DNA from: Planosporangium mesophilum
Lineage (GTDB): Bacteria > Actinomycetota > Actinomycetes > Mycobacteriales > Micromonosporaceae
DNA: 64,000 bases
Direction: 5' to 3'
Assembly (NCBI RefSeq): GCF_016863255.1
Contig: NZ_BOON01000022.1
Coordinates: 1 to 64,000, forward strand
The stretch's first letter is position 1. The number at the start of each line of letters is the position of its first letter. The position numbers and the translations under genes were made by a program. The notes under the pieces were generated by a model. The model saw only the letters and a program-made list of their open reading frames with translations, searched no databases and was not told the origin of the DNA. Shown here piece after piece: positions 8,238 to 15,764 of this stretch.

Positions 8238-8272
8238 GCCCGTGCCCTCTCCAGCTCGGGGAGGGCGCGGGC
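8238..8272. terminator. Bidirectional hairpin terminator
   Basis: Arms GCCCGTGCCCTCTCC (8238-8252) and GGGGAGGGCGCGGGC (8258-8272) pair at 13 of 15 positions around a 5-base loop, 9 bases after the oxidoreductase stop and 23 bases before the stop of the convergent amidohydrolase. It could end transcription from both sides. Confidence 0.7.
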
Positions 8273-8295
8273 GGGAGGGCGCGGGCCGGACCGGC

Positions 8296-9186
8296 TCAGA
8301 AGCCGAACAGTCCGGCCGGGTTGGTGACCATCAGCTTGTGCCGGCGGTCCTCGTCCGGTGCGATCTCGGCGATCAGGTCCACGAGTACGCCGTCGTCCGG
8401 TGCCGCACCCCTGATGTTCGGGTGGGGGAAGTCCGTACCCCAGACGACCCGGTCGGGCGCGTGCGCCGCGAGCAGCCGGGCGAGCGCCACGGCGTCCGCG
8501 TACGGCGCCCCGGGCTCGGCCGACAGCTGAGCCGACAGCCGGTCGGCGCCGCTCAGCTTGACCCACACGCCGCCGGTGTCGAGCAGTCCGAGCAGCGATG
8601 CGACGTGCTCGCCGTCGAGCCCGTCACGGAGGTCGACGCGGGCCATGTGGTCGATGACGACCGGCGCGTCGATCGACCTGATGAAGTCGGCGTGGTCGGT
8701 GATCCCCGTGCCGGCGACATGCACGGACACGTGCCATCCGTACGGTCCGACGAGGCGGAGGATGGCGTCCATGGTCTCGCGCGACGGCGCGCCCCCGAGA
8801 TGCGGCAGGAAGTTCAGGCGTACGCCGCACACGCCGGTCGCGTCCAGCCGGGCGATCTCGTCGGGGTGGGTCGCGGGCGTCACCAGGGCGACCCCCCGGT
8901 AGCGCCCGTCGGACGTCTCCAGAGCGTCGAGCAGAGCCGAGTGGTCCGTACCGTGGCAGGCGGACTGCACGATGAGCGCCCGGTCGAGGCCGAGGAAGTC
9001 GTGCAACCGCCGCAGCCGCTGGCGGGGGACGTCCACCGGCGTGAAGGTGCGGTCGGGGGCGAACGGGAAGAGCTCCGCCGGGCCGAAGACGTGGCAGTGC
9101 GAGTCACAGCTCAGCGCCGGCAGCGTGACGTCCGGCCGCTTCGGGCTGTCGACGGGCGGCGGGCAGTTGGGGCTTGTCTCGTTCAT
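8296..9186 (-). CDS. LigI-like amidohydrolase-superfamily lactonase
   Basis: The 296-residue TIM-barrel protein has SCDSHCHVFGP (about 24-34), the exact style of 2-pyrone-4,6-dicarboxylate lactonase (LigI) and related lactone hydrolases of the amidohydrolase superfamily. It also has the C-terminal VVWGTDFPHPNIRG (about 244-257), with the catalytic Asp, and VVIDHMARVD in between. LigI-type members need no metal. Substrate is unknown: PDC, muconolactones and sugar-acid lactones are all handled in this group. The ATG at 9186 has AAAGGGA 7 bases upstream. It is the last gene of a leftward operon with an SDR (11-bp gap), a CMD-like protein and a DctA-type transporter, which points to catabolism of an imported dicarboxylate or its lactone. 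Confidence 0.85.
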   Translation of the reverse strand: MNETSPNCPPPVDSPKRPDVTLPALSCDSHCHVFGPAELFPFAPDRTFTPVDVPRQRLRRLHDFLGLDRALIVQSACHGTDHSALLDALETSDGRYRGVALVTPATHPDEIARLDATGVCGVRLNFLPHLGGAPSRETMDAILRLVGPYGWHVSVHVAGTGITDHADFIRSIDAPVVIDHMARVDLRDGLDGEHVASLLGLLDTGGVWVKLSGADRLSAQLSAEPGAPYADAVALARLLAAHAPDRVVWGTDFPHPNIRGAAPDDGVLVDLIAEIAPDEDRRHKLMVTNPAGLFGF

Positions 9187-9197
9187 GCGGTTCCCTT

Positions 9198-10001
9198 TCA
9201 GTCGCACCGGGCGGTCATGCCGCCGTCGACCACGATCTCCGTACCGGTGACGAACCGGGCCTCGTCGGAGGCGAGGAAGAGCGCGGCATAGGCGGTGTCC
9301 CGGCCGTCGCCGGCGAAGCCCAGCGGAATGCGGGCCAGACGCTGCTCCAGCAGAGCCGTCACATCCCCGCCGGCCCGCTGATGCGCGAGCCGGGCCTCGA
9401 CCATCGGGGTGTGCAACTGTCCGGGCACCACGGTGTTCACGCGGATCCCGTCGGGGGCGTACTGCACCGCGACCACGCGGGAGAGCTGGATGACCGCGGC
9501 CTTGGCGGCGGCGTAGCCCACCTGCGCGGAGCCGGTCCAGCGCAGGCCCGAGGTCGAGGCGATGTTGACGATCGCCCCGGACCGCTGCTCCTGCATCACC
9601 GGGAGGACGTGCCGGCAGGTGAGGTACGCGGTGGTGAGGTTGACGTCCAGCTGGGCCGCCCAGGCCTCCTCGGTGAGTTGGGTCGGGCCGCCGGGACGCG
9701 AACCACCGACGTTGTTGACGAGCACGTCGACGTGCCCGAGGTCGCGCCGGGCCTCCTCGACCAGCGCGGCGACCGAGTCGCTGTCCGTCACGTCGCAGAC
9801 GTGGGGCTGGACCCGGCCACCCTCGCCCCGGATCGCCTCGACCGTCGGGGCGAGGGCGCCCGCGTCACGGTCCACCGCCACGACGGTCGCGCCCTCCCGG
9901 GCGAAGATGACGGCGATCGCGCGACCGTTCCCCCAACCGGGGCCGACGCTGCCGGCCCCGGTGACGATGGCGATCTTGCCCGCGAGCCGGCCCCCGCTCA
10001 T
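9198..10001 (-). CDS. SDR-family NAD(P)-dependent oxidoreductase
   Basis: The 267-residue classical SDR has the cofactor motif TGAGSVGPGWGNGRAIA (about 14-30), longer than usual between the glycines, then LVNNVGG (NNxG, about 93-99), catalytic Ser in NIASTSGL (about 148) and YAAAKAA (YxxxK, about 161-165). The Asp in VVAVDRD at the end of strand 2 predicts NAD(H) preference. It starts inside the CMD-like gene (ATGA overlap), so translation is coupled, and ends 11 bases before the amidohydrolase. A likely role is oxidation of a hydroxy intermediate in the same pathway; the substrate is not readable. Confidence 0.88.
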   Translation of the reverse strand: MSGGRLAGKIAIVTGAGSVGPGWGNGRAIAVIFAREGATVVAVDRDAGALAPTVEAIRGEGGRVQPHVCDVTDSDSVAALVEEARRDLGHVDVLVNNVGGSRPGGPTQLTEEAWAAQLDVNLTTAYLTCRHVLPVMQEQRSGAIVNIASTSGLRWTGSAQVGYAAAKAAVIQLSRVVAVQYAPDGIRVNTVVPGQLHTPMVEARLAHQRAGGDVTALLEQRLARIPLGFAGDGRDTAYAALFLASDEARFVTGTEIVVDGGMTARCD

Positions 10002-10573
10002 GCCCGTACCTCCGCCGCCGGTGCCCCCGCCGCCGGTGCCGTTGTTTCCCGGTCGGCGGGCGTGAGCCGCATGGCGACGAGGAACCGCGAGACCAGGTTG
10101 TAGGCGCCCACGGTCGCCGTCAGCTCCAGGATCTGTCGCTGGTCGAAGTGCTCGCCCAAGGCGTCGAAGACCGGGTCGGGAACCTCCACGTCGCGGGTCA
10201 TGGAGTCGGCGTACGCGGCGGCCGCCCGCTGTGCGGGGGAGAGGACGCCTGAGTCGCCGCCGTCCCGCAGTGCAGCCGACCGCAGGACCGCCAGGTGCTC
10301 GTCGCCCAGCCCGCCGCGGCGCGCCAACGGCTCGTGGGCCGCCCACTCGTACTCCGCGCCGTTGATCACGGCGACCCGCAGGATCACGAGTTCTCTGATG
10401 TCGTCGGGCAGGGTCGACTCGGTACGGATCGCGCCGAGGAGCGTGTTCCAGCCGTCGGCCACCGGCGGGCTGTGCAGCAACAGCCGGTCGAGCGGGGTCA
10501 GGGTGCCACCCCGCCGCGCTCGCATCCGGTCGGCGGTCTCGCTGTCATCTGCTGCGTAGGGCAGCCGGGGCAT
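9998..10573 (-). CDS. Carboxymuconolactone decarboxylase (CMD)-like protein lacking CxxxH cysteine
   Basis: The 191-residue helical protein matches the CMD/AhpD fold: LVILRVAVINGAEYEWAAHE (about 62-81) is the conserved signature. In redox-active AhpD-like members this is ExxCxxxH; here the Cys position is Glu (EYEWAAH), so a thiol peroxidase role is unlikely. True 4-carboxymuconolactone decarboxylases likewise use a His, so a decarboxylase- or lactone-related role is possible. SAAQR-type helices and AYNLVSRFLVAM follow. The C-terminal tail is an Ala/Pro-rich extension with a repeated APAAG unit. It lies between dctA (46-bp gap) and the SDR (4-bp overlap) in a presumed catabolic operon. Confidence 0.82.
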   Translation of the reverse strand: MPRLPYAADDSETADRMRARRGGTLTPLDRLLLHSPPVADGWNTLLGAIRTESTLPDDIRELVILRVAVINGAEYEWAAHEPLARRGGLGDEHLAVLRSAALRDGGDSGVLSPAQRAAAAYADSMTRDVEVPDPVFDALGEHFDQRQILELTATVGAYNLVSRFLVAMRLTPADRETTAPAAGAPAAEVRA

Positions 10574-10619
10574 GTCTCTCTCCTGCTGAATCGGTGAACG
10601 GGGCTACTGGGGCGGGCCG

Positions 10620-11945
10620 CTATGCCGCGGCGCCGACCGGGGCCTTCTCGGGGAGCGCCACCGTGGCCTCGCCGTTCAGTTCGGCGCGGGCGTGGGGCAC
10701 GTCCAGGACGCCTTCCCAGCGGCTGACCACGAGGCTGCCGAGGATCTGGCCACCGAGGCTGACCAGACCGCGCATGGTCGACAGGAACCGGTCGATGCCG
10801 AGGATGAGCATGATCCCCACGACCGGGACCGCCCCGGTGGTCGACAGGGTCGCGGCCAGGATGATGAAGCCGGATCCGGCGACGCCGGCGCTGCCCTTCG
10901 ACGTGATGAGGAAGACGGCGAGCAGCCCGATCTGCTGCCACAGCGAGAGGTCCACGCCGAACGCCTGCGCGATGAACAGGGACGCGAAACCGAGGTACAG
11001 GCAGACGCCGTCGCCGTTGAAGGCGTACCCGGAGGGGACGACCAGGCTGACGATGGGCTTGGGGCAGCCCAGCCGCTCGAGCTTCTCGATCAGCCGGGGC
11101 ATGACGGCCTCGTAGTTCGCCGTACCCAGCGTGATGAGGAGTTCGTCCTTGAAGTACGCGTACAGCTTGAGGATGCGCAGGCCGCAGAGGCGGGCGACGG
11201 CGCCGAAGACGATCAGCATGAAGAGGATCCCCACCGCCCAGAACAGCCCGATGAAGGCGCCCAGGCTCGACAGCGTCCTGCCGCCGAATTTGCCGACCGC
11301 GTACGCCATGGCGCCGAAGGCGCCGATCGGCGAGAAGTACATGACCATCTTCACGATGCCGAAGAAGACCTCGCCGACGCGCTCGACCGCCCCGATGATC
11401 GGCGCGCCGCGTTCGCCGAGGAGCTTCACGGCGATCGCGAACAGGACGGCCACGAACAGCACCTGCAGCACGTTGCCCTCGACGAAGGCGCTGACGACGG
11501 TCTTGGGGACGATGTTGACCAGGAAGTCGTACCAGTGTTCGTTGCCCGCGGCGCTGACGTAGCCCTTCGCGCTGCCGGTCAGGTGCAGATCGGACGGGTG
11601 GGCGTGGATCCCTCGGCCGGGGCCGACGAGGTCCATCGCCACCAGCCCGACGATCAGGGCGAGCGTGGTGACCACCTCGAAGTAGACCAGCGCCTTGATC
11701 CCGATCCGGCCGACGCTCGTCAGGTGCCCGGCGGAGGCGATACCGGTGACGATCGTGCAGAAGACCACCGGGCCGATGAGCATGCGGATCATTGCGATGA
11801 ACGTGTCGCCGAGCGGTTGCAGCGACTCACCCGTCTTCGGGAAGGCGAGGCCCACCGCCGTTCCCAGCGCGATCGCCACGAGCACCGTGATGTACAGCCG
11901 GGAGGTGAATGCCTGCCTGGCCACACGGGCGGCCGCAGATGCCAT
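10620..11945 (-). CDS. dctA: DctA-type dicarboxylate/amino-acid:cation symporter
   Basis: The 441-residue transporter belongs to the DAACS family (SLC1-like). It has eight helices and two re-entrant hairpins: LIGPVVFCTIVTGIASAGHL near 55, the serine-containing hairpin SKGSAGVAGSGFIILAATL near 345, and the SGYAFNGDGVCLYLGFA region near 305, equivalent to the NMDGT motif of relatives. E. coli and rhizobial DctA import succinate, fumarate, malate and related acids with protons or sodium. It is the first gene of the leftward catabolic operon and lies next to two IclR-type boxes, so uptake of the pathway substrate is the natural inference. Symbol is by family resemblance only. Confidence 0.85.
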   Translation of the reverse strand: MASAAARVARQAFTSRLYITVLVAIALGTAVGLAFPKTGESLQPLGDTFIAMIRMLIGPVVFCTIVTGIASAGHLTSVGRIGIKALVYFEVVTTLALIVGLVAMDLVGPGRGIHAHPSDLHLTGSAKGYVSAAGNEHWYDFLVNIVPKTVVSAFVEGNVLQVLFVAVLFAIAVKLLGERGAPIIGAVERVGEVFFGIVKMVMYFSPIGAFGAMAYAVGKFGGRTLSSLGAFIGLFWAVGILFMLIVFGAVARLCGLRILKLYAYFKDELLITLGTANYEAVMPRLIEKLERLGCPKPIVSLVVPSGYAFNGDGVCLYLGFASLFIAQAFGVDLSLWQQIGLLAVFLITSKGSAGVAGSGFIILAATLSTTGAVPVVGIMLILGIDRFLSTMRGLVSLGGQILGSLVVSRWEGVLDVPHARAELNGEATVALPEKAPVGAAA

Positions 11946-11961
11946 GAGCTACCATCCTTGT

Positions 11962-11995
11962 GTTCGTCCTACGTACATTAGTTCGTCCGTCGCAC
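11962..11995. promoter_or_regulatory. Two PcaR/IclR-like operator boxes
   Basis: GTTCGTCCTACGTAC (11962-11976) and GTTCGTCCGTCGCAC (11981-11995) repeat with a 19-bp period, about two helical turns. The second keeps both outer blocks, GTTCG and CGCAC, of the 15-bp site I recall for the IclR-family activator PcaR of Pseudomonas (GTTCG-N5-CGCAC). They lie 17 bases upstream of the dctA start and 80 bases upstream of the EthD-like start. The IclR-family gene at 12831 is the obvious candidate binder. Confidence 0.6.
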
Positions 11996-12074
11996 ATAGT
12001 GACATGGAACGCACCACGGCTGTCAAGAGCCGATCGGCGTACCCCTCAGGCGGTACGGACTGTGGAGGTGGGAA

Positions 12075-12710
12075 ATGGCAGAGGGTTTGCTCCTCGTCCT
12101 GTCGGAGCAAGGCTCCGTCCCGGACGCGGAGTTCCACGACTGGTACGACGGCGAGCACGGCCCGGCCCGCATGGCGCTGAGCGGCATCCACACCGGGAGG
12201 CGGTTCCGCGCCACGGACGGGCAGACACCGACCTGGATGGCCGCGTACGACATCGATCTCGACGTCCTGGCCACCCCGGCCTACCGGGCGCTGCGTGACC
12301 GGCGGAGCCCGCGGGAGCAGGGCGTCATCGACCGGCTCGCGGTCCTGGACCGGCGAGTCTACGAACTGATCGACGAGCACGGTACGGCCGGGGGAGCGCC
12401 GCCGGTCGTCGTGTGCACCTCCATGTCGGTGCCCGCAGAGCGGGAGCCCGACCTGCACTCGTGGTACCTCGAAGAGCACATCCCGCTGCTGCACGCGATC
12501 CCCGGCTGGCTGCGCACGCGCCGGTACCGACTGGTCGAGGGGGACGCCCCGAGGTTCCTGGCGCTCCACGAACTGGCCGACCCCGCGCCGATGGCGACCG
12601 CCGCGTACCGCCACGCCACCAGTACGCCCAGGCGCGAAGAGCTGATCCGGTCGGTCACGGCGCGCGAGCGCCGCGTCTTCGCCTTCCACCGTGATTTCGG
12701 CGCAGCGTGA
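12075..12710 (+). CDS. EthD-like protein with two dimeric alpha/beta-barrel repeats
   Basis: The 211-residue protein looks like two tandem ferredoxin-like (dimeric alpha/beta barrel) domains. The first carries FHDWYDGEHGPARM (about 20-33) and the second LHSWYLEEHIPLLH (about 125-138), both matching the EthD/YciI-like WYxxEH signature. Such domains are found in enzymes and helper proteins of aromatic, ether and polyketide degradation; here the chemical role is unknown. The ATG has GGAGG 8 bases upstream. It is the first gene to the right of the IclR-type boxes and divergent from dctA, so it probably belongs to the same catabolic regulon. Its last codons form the first unit of a 16-bp tandem repeat. 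Confidence 0.75.
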   Translation: MAEGLLLVLSEQGSVPDAEFHDWYDGEHGPARMALSGIHTGRRFRATDGQTPTWMAAYDIDLDVLATPAYRALRDRRSPREQGVIDRLAVLDRRVYELIDEHGTAGGAPPVVVCTSMSVPAEREPDLHSWYLEEHIPLLHAIPGWLRTRRYRLVEGDAPRFLALHELADPAPMATAAYRHATSTPRREELIRSVTARERRVFAFHRDFGAA

Positions 12711-12738
12711 CGTCGACGCAGCGTGATGTCGGCGCGCC
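12691..12738. repeat. Three tandem 16-bp units
   Basis: GTGATTTCGGCGCAGC (12691-12706), GTGACGTCGACGCAGC (12707-12722) and GTGATGTCGGCGCGCC (12723-12738) are contiguous. The first encodes the last codons of the EthD-like gene and the second contains its TGA. The array probably arose by slippage; it lies in the leader of the IclR gene and could also be a binding site. Confidence 0.7.
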
Positions 12739-12830
12739 GACCCCGGCCGTACTCGACCACGGTCGGCGGACCGGATAATGGCGTGAGCCCGGGGCGCCTC
12801 GGGCCGGAGCAGGCGGAGAAAGCGGGGGCG

Positions 12831-13616
12831 ATGTCGCGAGAGGATCCGGACGTCATCGATTCGGTGGAGAAGGCATTCCGGCTTCTCCAGGCGTTCTCGG
12901 CGGAGCATCCCACGGTTACGGTCAGCGAGGCGGCCCAGCTCACGGGGCTCACCCGGGCCACCGCGCGCCGGATCCTGCTCACGTTCGTCCGGCTCGGCTT
13001 CGCCGAGGCCGTCGGGCGTGAGTTCCGGCTCACTCCGCACGTCCTGCGGCTCGGGTACGGGTACCTGAACTCGCAGCCGGTGGCAGAGCGGGCCCAGCCG
13101 CACATGCGGGCCCTCGCCGACAAGGTGCTGGAGTCGTGCTCGATGGCGACCCTCGACGAGGGCGAGATCGTCTATCTGGCTCGCGTACCGGCCGCCCGCA
13201 GCATGTCGATCACGCTGAGCGTCGGGTCCCGGCTGCCCGCGTACCCGACGTCGATGGGGCGGGTCCTGCTCGCGGCGCTCCCGCCGGAGCAGCTCCAGGC
13301 CTACCTCGACGGCTCCGAACTGCGAAAGCTCACCCCCCACACGATCGACGACGCCGACGCCCTGCGCGTGGAACTCGACCAGGTGCGGCAGCAGGGGTAC
13401 GCGGTGGTCGACGGCGAGCGCGAGGAGGGGGTACGGTCGGCCGCCGCTCCGGTCCGCGACGCCTCGGGCGCCGTCATCGCGGCGATCAACGTGTCGGCGA
13501 ACGCGGCGAGGGTGTCGTTGCGGAGCCTCCGCGAGGAGGTCGTCCCGCACGTGGTGGCGACCGCCGACGCCATCTCGCGGGACATCGGCTTCGGCGGTAC
13601 CCGGGTGGTGTCATGA
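12831..13616 (+). CDS. IclR-family transcriptional regulator (PcaR/PobR-like)
   Basis: The 261-residue protein has an N-terminal winged helix: SVEKAFRLLQAFSAEHPTVT (about 11-30) and SEAAQLTGLTRATARRILLT (about 33-52). A GAF-like effector domain follows (about 85-250), with LDEGEIVYLARVP, LPAYPTSMGRVLLAAL and EEGVRSAAAPVRDASGAVIAAINVS, all typical of IclR regulators of the PcaR/PcaU/PobR branch that sense protocatechuate-pathway compounds such as beta-ketoadipate. The ATG at 12831 is preferred; a GTG at 12783 is possible. It overlaps the downstream dehydrogenase by ATGA. The two PcaR-like boxes 850 bases upstream suggest control of the dctA operon and the EthD-like gene. Confidence 0.88.
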   Translation: MSREDPDVIDSVEKAFRLLQAFSAEHPTVTVSEAAQLTGLTRATARRILLTFVRLGFAEAVGREFRLTPHVLRLGYGYLNSQPVAERAQPHMRALADKVLESCSMATLDEGEIVYLARVPAARSMSITLSVGSRLPAYPTSMGRVLLAALPPEQLQAYLDGSELRKLTPHTIDDADALRVELDQVRQQGYAVVDGEREEGVRSAAAPVRDASGAVIAAINVSANAARVSLRSLREEVVPHVVATADAISRDIGFGGTRVVS

Positions 13617-14590
13617 CCGACAAGCCGGCGCGCGTCGCGGTTCTCGACGACTACCAGGGGGTGGCGCTGGACAGCGCCGACTGGTCGCCGCTGGCCGGTT
13701 CGGCCGACGTGACCGTGTTCCGGGAACACCTGCCGACCGAGGACGAGGTCGTCGAGGCGCTCCAGGAGTACCCCGTGGTGGTCGCGATGCGGGAGCGCAC
13801 GCCGTTCCCACGCTCCACTCTGGAGCGGCTGCCGCGGCTGCGGTTGCTCGTGACGACGGGGGCCCGCAACGCCGCCATCGATCTCGAGGCGTGCCCGGAG
13901 CTGGGTATCACCGTGTGTGGTACCGGCGGGTCCGGCCTGGCGACCGCCGAGCTCACGTGGGCGCTGCTGCTGGCCTGCGCCCGGCGGCTCGACGTCGAGC
14001 TCGCGAACGTCCGCGCCGGTGGCTGGATGACGACCCTCGGTACTGAGCTTCGGGGCCGCACGCTCGGCGTACTCGGCCTGGGCCGGCTCGGCACGCAGGT
14101 CGCGCGGGTGGCCCAGGCGTTCGGCATGCGGGTCCTCGCCTGGAGCCAGCACCTCACCGACGTGCGCTGCCGAGAGGCGGGCGCCGAACGTGCCGCGTCC
14201 CTCGACCAGCTGCTCGCCGAGGCCGACTTCGTCACGATCCACCTCGTACTGTCCGAGCGCACCCGCGGGCTGATCGGGGCGGATCAGCTGCGGCGGATGA
14301 AGCCCACCGCCTGGCTGGTCAACACCAGCCGCGGTCCGATCTGCGACGAGGCGGCCCTGGAGCGCGCCTGTGCCGAGCGGTGGATCGCCGGCGCGGCCCT
14401 CGACGTCTTCGCCGACGAGCCGCTGCCGCCCGACCACCCGCTCCGTCGCCTGGACAACGTCCTGGCCACCCCGCACATCGGGTACGTCACGCAGGACACG
14501 TACCGGATCTGGTTCGAGCACGCCGTCGAGGACATCGCCGCCTTCCTCGCCGGAGAGCCGGTACGCGTACTCGCCGGCCCGTCGCGCTGA
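13613..14590 (+). CDS. D-2-hydroxyacid dehydrogenase, NAD-dependent
   Basis: The 325-residue protein has the D-isomer-specific 2-hydroxyacid dehydrogenase layout: a split catalytic domain and a central Rossmann domain with VLGLGRLGTQVARVAQAFGM (about 150-169). The catalytic triad is visible: Arg in LVNTSRGPICDE (about 237-248), Glu in DVFADEPLPPDHPL (about 265) and His in LATPHIGYVT (about 287). The N-terminal region (AVLDDYQG) resembles a group often annotated as phosphoglycerate-dehydrogenase-like. It is translationally coupled to the IclR regulator, so it probably reduces or oxidises a 2-oxo/2-hydroxy acid made by the neighbouring pathway; substrate unknown. Confidence 0.9.
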   Translation: MTDKPARVAVLDDYQGVALDSADWSPLAGSADVTVFREHLPTEDEVVEALQEYPVVVAMRERTPFPRSTLERLPRLRLLVTTGARNAAIDLEACPELGITVCGTGGSGLATAELTWALLLACARRLDVELANVRAGGWMTTLGTELRGRTLGVLGLGRLGTQVARVAQAFGMRVLAWSQHLTDVRCREAGAERAASLDQLLAEADFVTIHLVLSERTRGLIGADQLRRMKPTAWLVNTSRGPICDEAALERACAERWIAGAALDVFADEPLPPDHPLRRLDNVLATPHIGYVTQDTYRIWFEHAVEDIAAFLAGEPVRVLAGPSR

Positions 14591-14670
14591 GGCATCAGTG
14601 GCAGATGTGGTACCGGCAGCCCCCGGCATCCGTGGTGGCGATGAGCCGGTGCGTCGGCCAGACTGGCGCA

Positions 14671-15138
14671 ATGATCTCGGTCGAGGACTACCTGTTCTAT
14701 GTCGACGAGGCGCTCGACGGAATGGTCGCCATCGTGACCGAACTCGGCGACGACCTGGCGAACCGGCGGCCCGCCCTGCCGGGCGCCAACTCTCCCTACG
14801 CGGTGCTCACCCACTGCCTCGGCGTGATGGAGTACTGGGCCGGCCAGGTGGTCGCGGGGCGCCGGATCACGCGCGACCGGGACGCCGAGTTCCGCGCCGC
14901 CGGTACGGTGGCGGACCTGGTGGATCGCACCCGCCGCGCCCGGCAGCAGCTTGAGATGGACCTGGCGGAGCTCGAACCGTTCGCCGCGCCGAGGGGAGCC
15001 CCGTCGGAGGATCTCGGCGCGTTGACGAGGACCCAGGGCGGGGCGCTGATCCACGTGTACGAGGAGCTGGCTCAGCACCGGGGCCAGCTGGAGGTTACCC
15101 GCGACGTGCTGCTCGGGCCGTGGGTGAAGCTCGCCTGA
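14671..15138 (+). CDS. DinB/DUF664-like putative metal-dependent protein
   Basis: The 155-residue all-helical protein resembles DinB-like four-helix-bundle proteins. Potential metal ligands are His in LTHCLGVMEYWAGQ (about 49) and the HVYEELAQHRGQLEVTRDVLL segment (about 129-149), where the C-terminal HxxxHRGQ-type motif carries the other His residues. DinB-family actinobacterial proteins include mycothiol- and bacillithiol-dependent transferases as well as many of unknown role. The ATG at 14671 is chosen; an upstream ATG at 14641 would add ten residues. It follows the dehydrogenase by 80 bases on the same strand and precedes the L7/L12-like gene by 34 bases, with no functional link evident. 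Confidence 0.75.
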   Translation: MISVEDYLFYVDEALDGMVAIVTELGDDLANRRPALPGANSPYAVLTHCLGVMEYWAGQVVAGRRITRDRDAEFRAAGTVADLVDRTRRARQQLEMDLAELEPFAAPRGAPSEDLGALTRTQGGALIHVYEELAQHRGQLEVTRDVLLGPWVKLA

Positions 15139-15172
15139 CCCGCCGGATGATCAGCCGTGGTCCAATGTCGAC

Positions 15173-15484
15173 ATGGACATACTGTGGATCTTGGCGCAGG
15201 TGTTGTTGCCGGTACTGGCACTGGCGGTGTTGTTGCCGTTGCTGACACACCGGCGACCGGACCCGCAGCAGGCTCGGCAACTGGCCTCGATCGAACGCCA
15301 GCTTCAACTCATCATGGACCACCTGGACATCGCCGAGCCGCCGCCGACCTTTCCCGAGGTGGTGCGGCACCTGGAGGCCGGCAACAAGATCCGGGCCATC
15401 AAGTGTTACCGGGACGCCACCGGCGCCGACCTCAAGGGCGCCAAGGACGCGGTCGAGGAGATCGCCAGCCAGCGGGGTTTGTGA
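15173..15484 (+). CDS. Membrane-anchored protein with ribosomal L7/L12 C-terminal-like domain
   Basis: The 103-residue protein has one N-terminal transmembrane helix (about 3-25, ILWILAQVLLPVLALAVLL), a short coiled segment, and a C-terminal domain whose core, NKIRAIKCYRDATGADLKGA (about 69-88) then KDAVEEI, reproduces the C-terminal domain of ribosomal protein L7/L12, the part that contacts elongation factors. It is not the ribosomal protein: it lacks the N-terminal dimerisation domain and hinge and is membrane-tethered. Such stand-alone domains recur in actinobacteria with no known function. It ends near a convergent phosphotransferase remnant. Confidence 0.8.
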   Translation: MDILWILAQVLLPVLALAVLLPLLTHRRPDPQQARQLASIERQLQLIMDHLDIAEPPPTFPEVVRHLEAGNKIRAIKCYRDATGADLKGAKDAVEEIASQRGL

Positions 15485-15524
15485 GTCGCGGAGCCTGTGC
15501 CCAGCGGCGCGAGTGCGCCACCCG

Positions 15525-15764
15525 TCAGTTTCCCAGCGCCGCGGCGACCGCGGCGGCGTTCTTCTCCCACCAGGCTTCCGCGCGCGGCATCCGGTCCTTG
15601 ACCCCCTCGTCCCAGAGCCGCCGGAACACCGGGTCGGTCGCTGCCGCGGCCCGGGCGCCGGCGTGGCTGTCGCGTGCGCGCCTCACCGCGTACGGGACGA
15701 ACTCGGCTCGCTGTTGCGCGGTCATCCCGTAGGCGTCGGCGAAGACCGCGACCCGGGCGGGATC
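15525..15764 (-). pseudogene. C-terminal remnant of an aminoglycoside-phosphotransferase-family gene
   Basis: An open frame of 79 codons reads DPARVAVFADAYGM, then RAEFVPYAVRRARDSHAG and DPVFRRLWDEG. This resembles the last roughly 80 residues of actinobacterial APH/choline-kinase-like phosphotransferases, where DPxRxxxFADAYG follows the kinase core. Nothing of the N-lobe, the HxDxxxxN loop or the DxD metal motif is present: an in-frame TGA lies at 15765-15767 and the neighbouring GatB/YqeY gene begins to overlap. An ATG at 15725 could still give a 66-residue peptide. I read it as a gene truncated by deletion, with the deletion edge near 15765-15780. Confidence 0.6.

Noticed and set aside
9198..10346. 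A 382-codon frame for the SDR gene
   Set aside because: The upstream 115 codons overlap the CMD-like gene in another frame; the ATG at 10001 in an ATGA overlap gives the normal SDR length.
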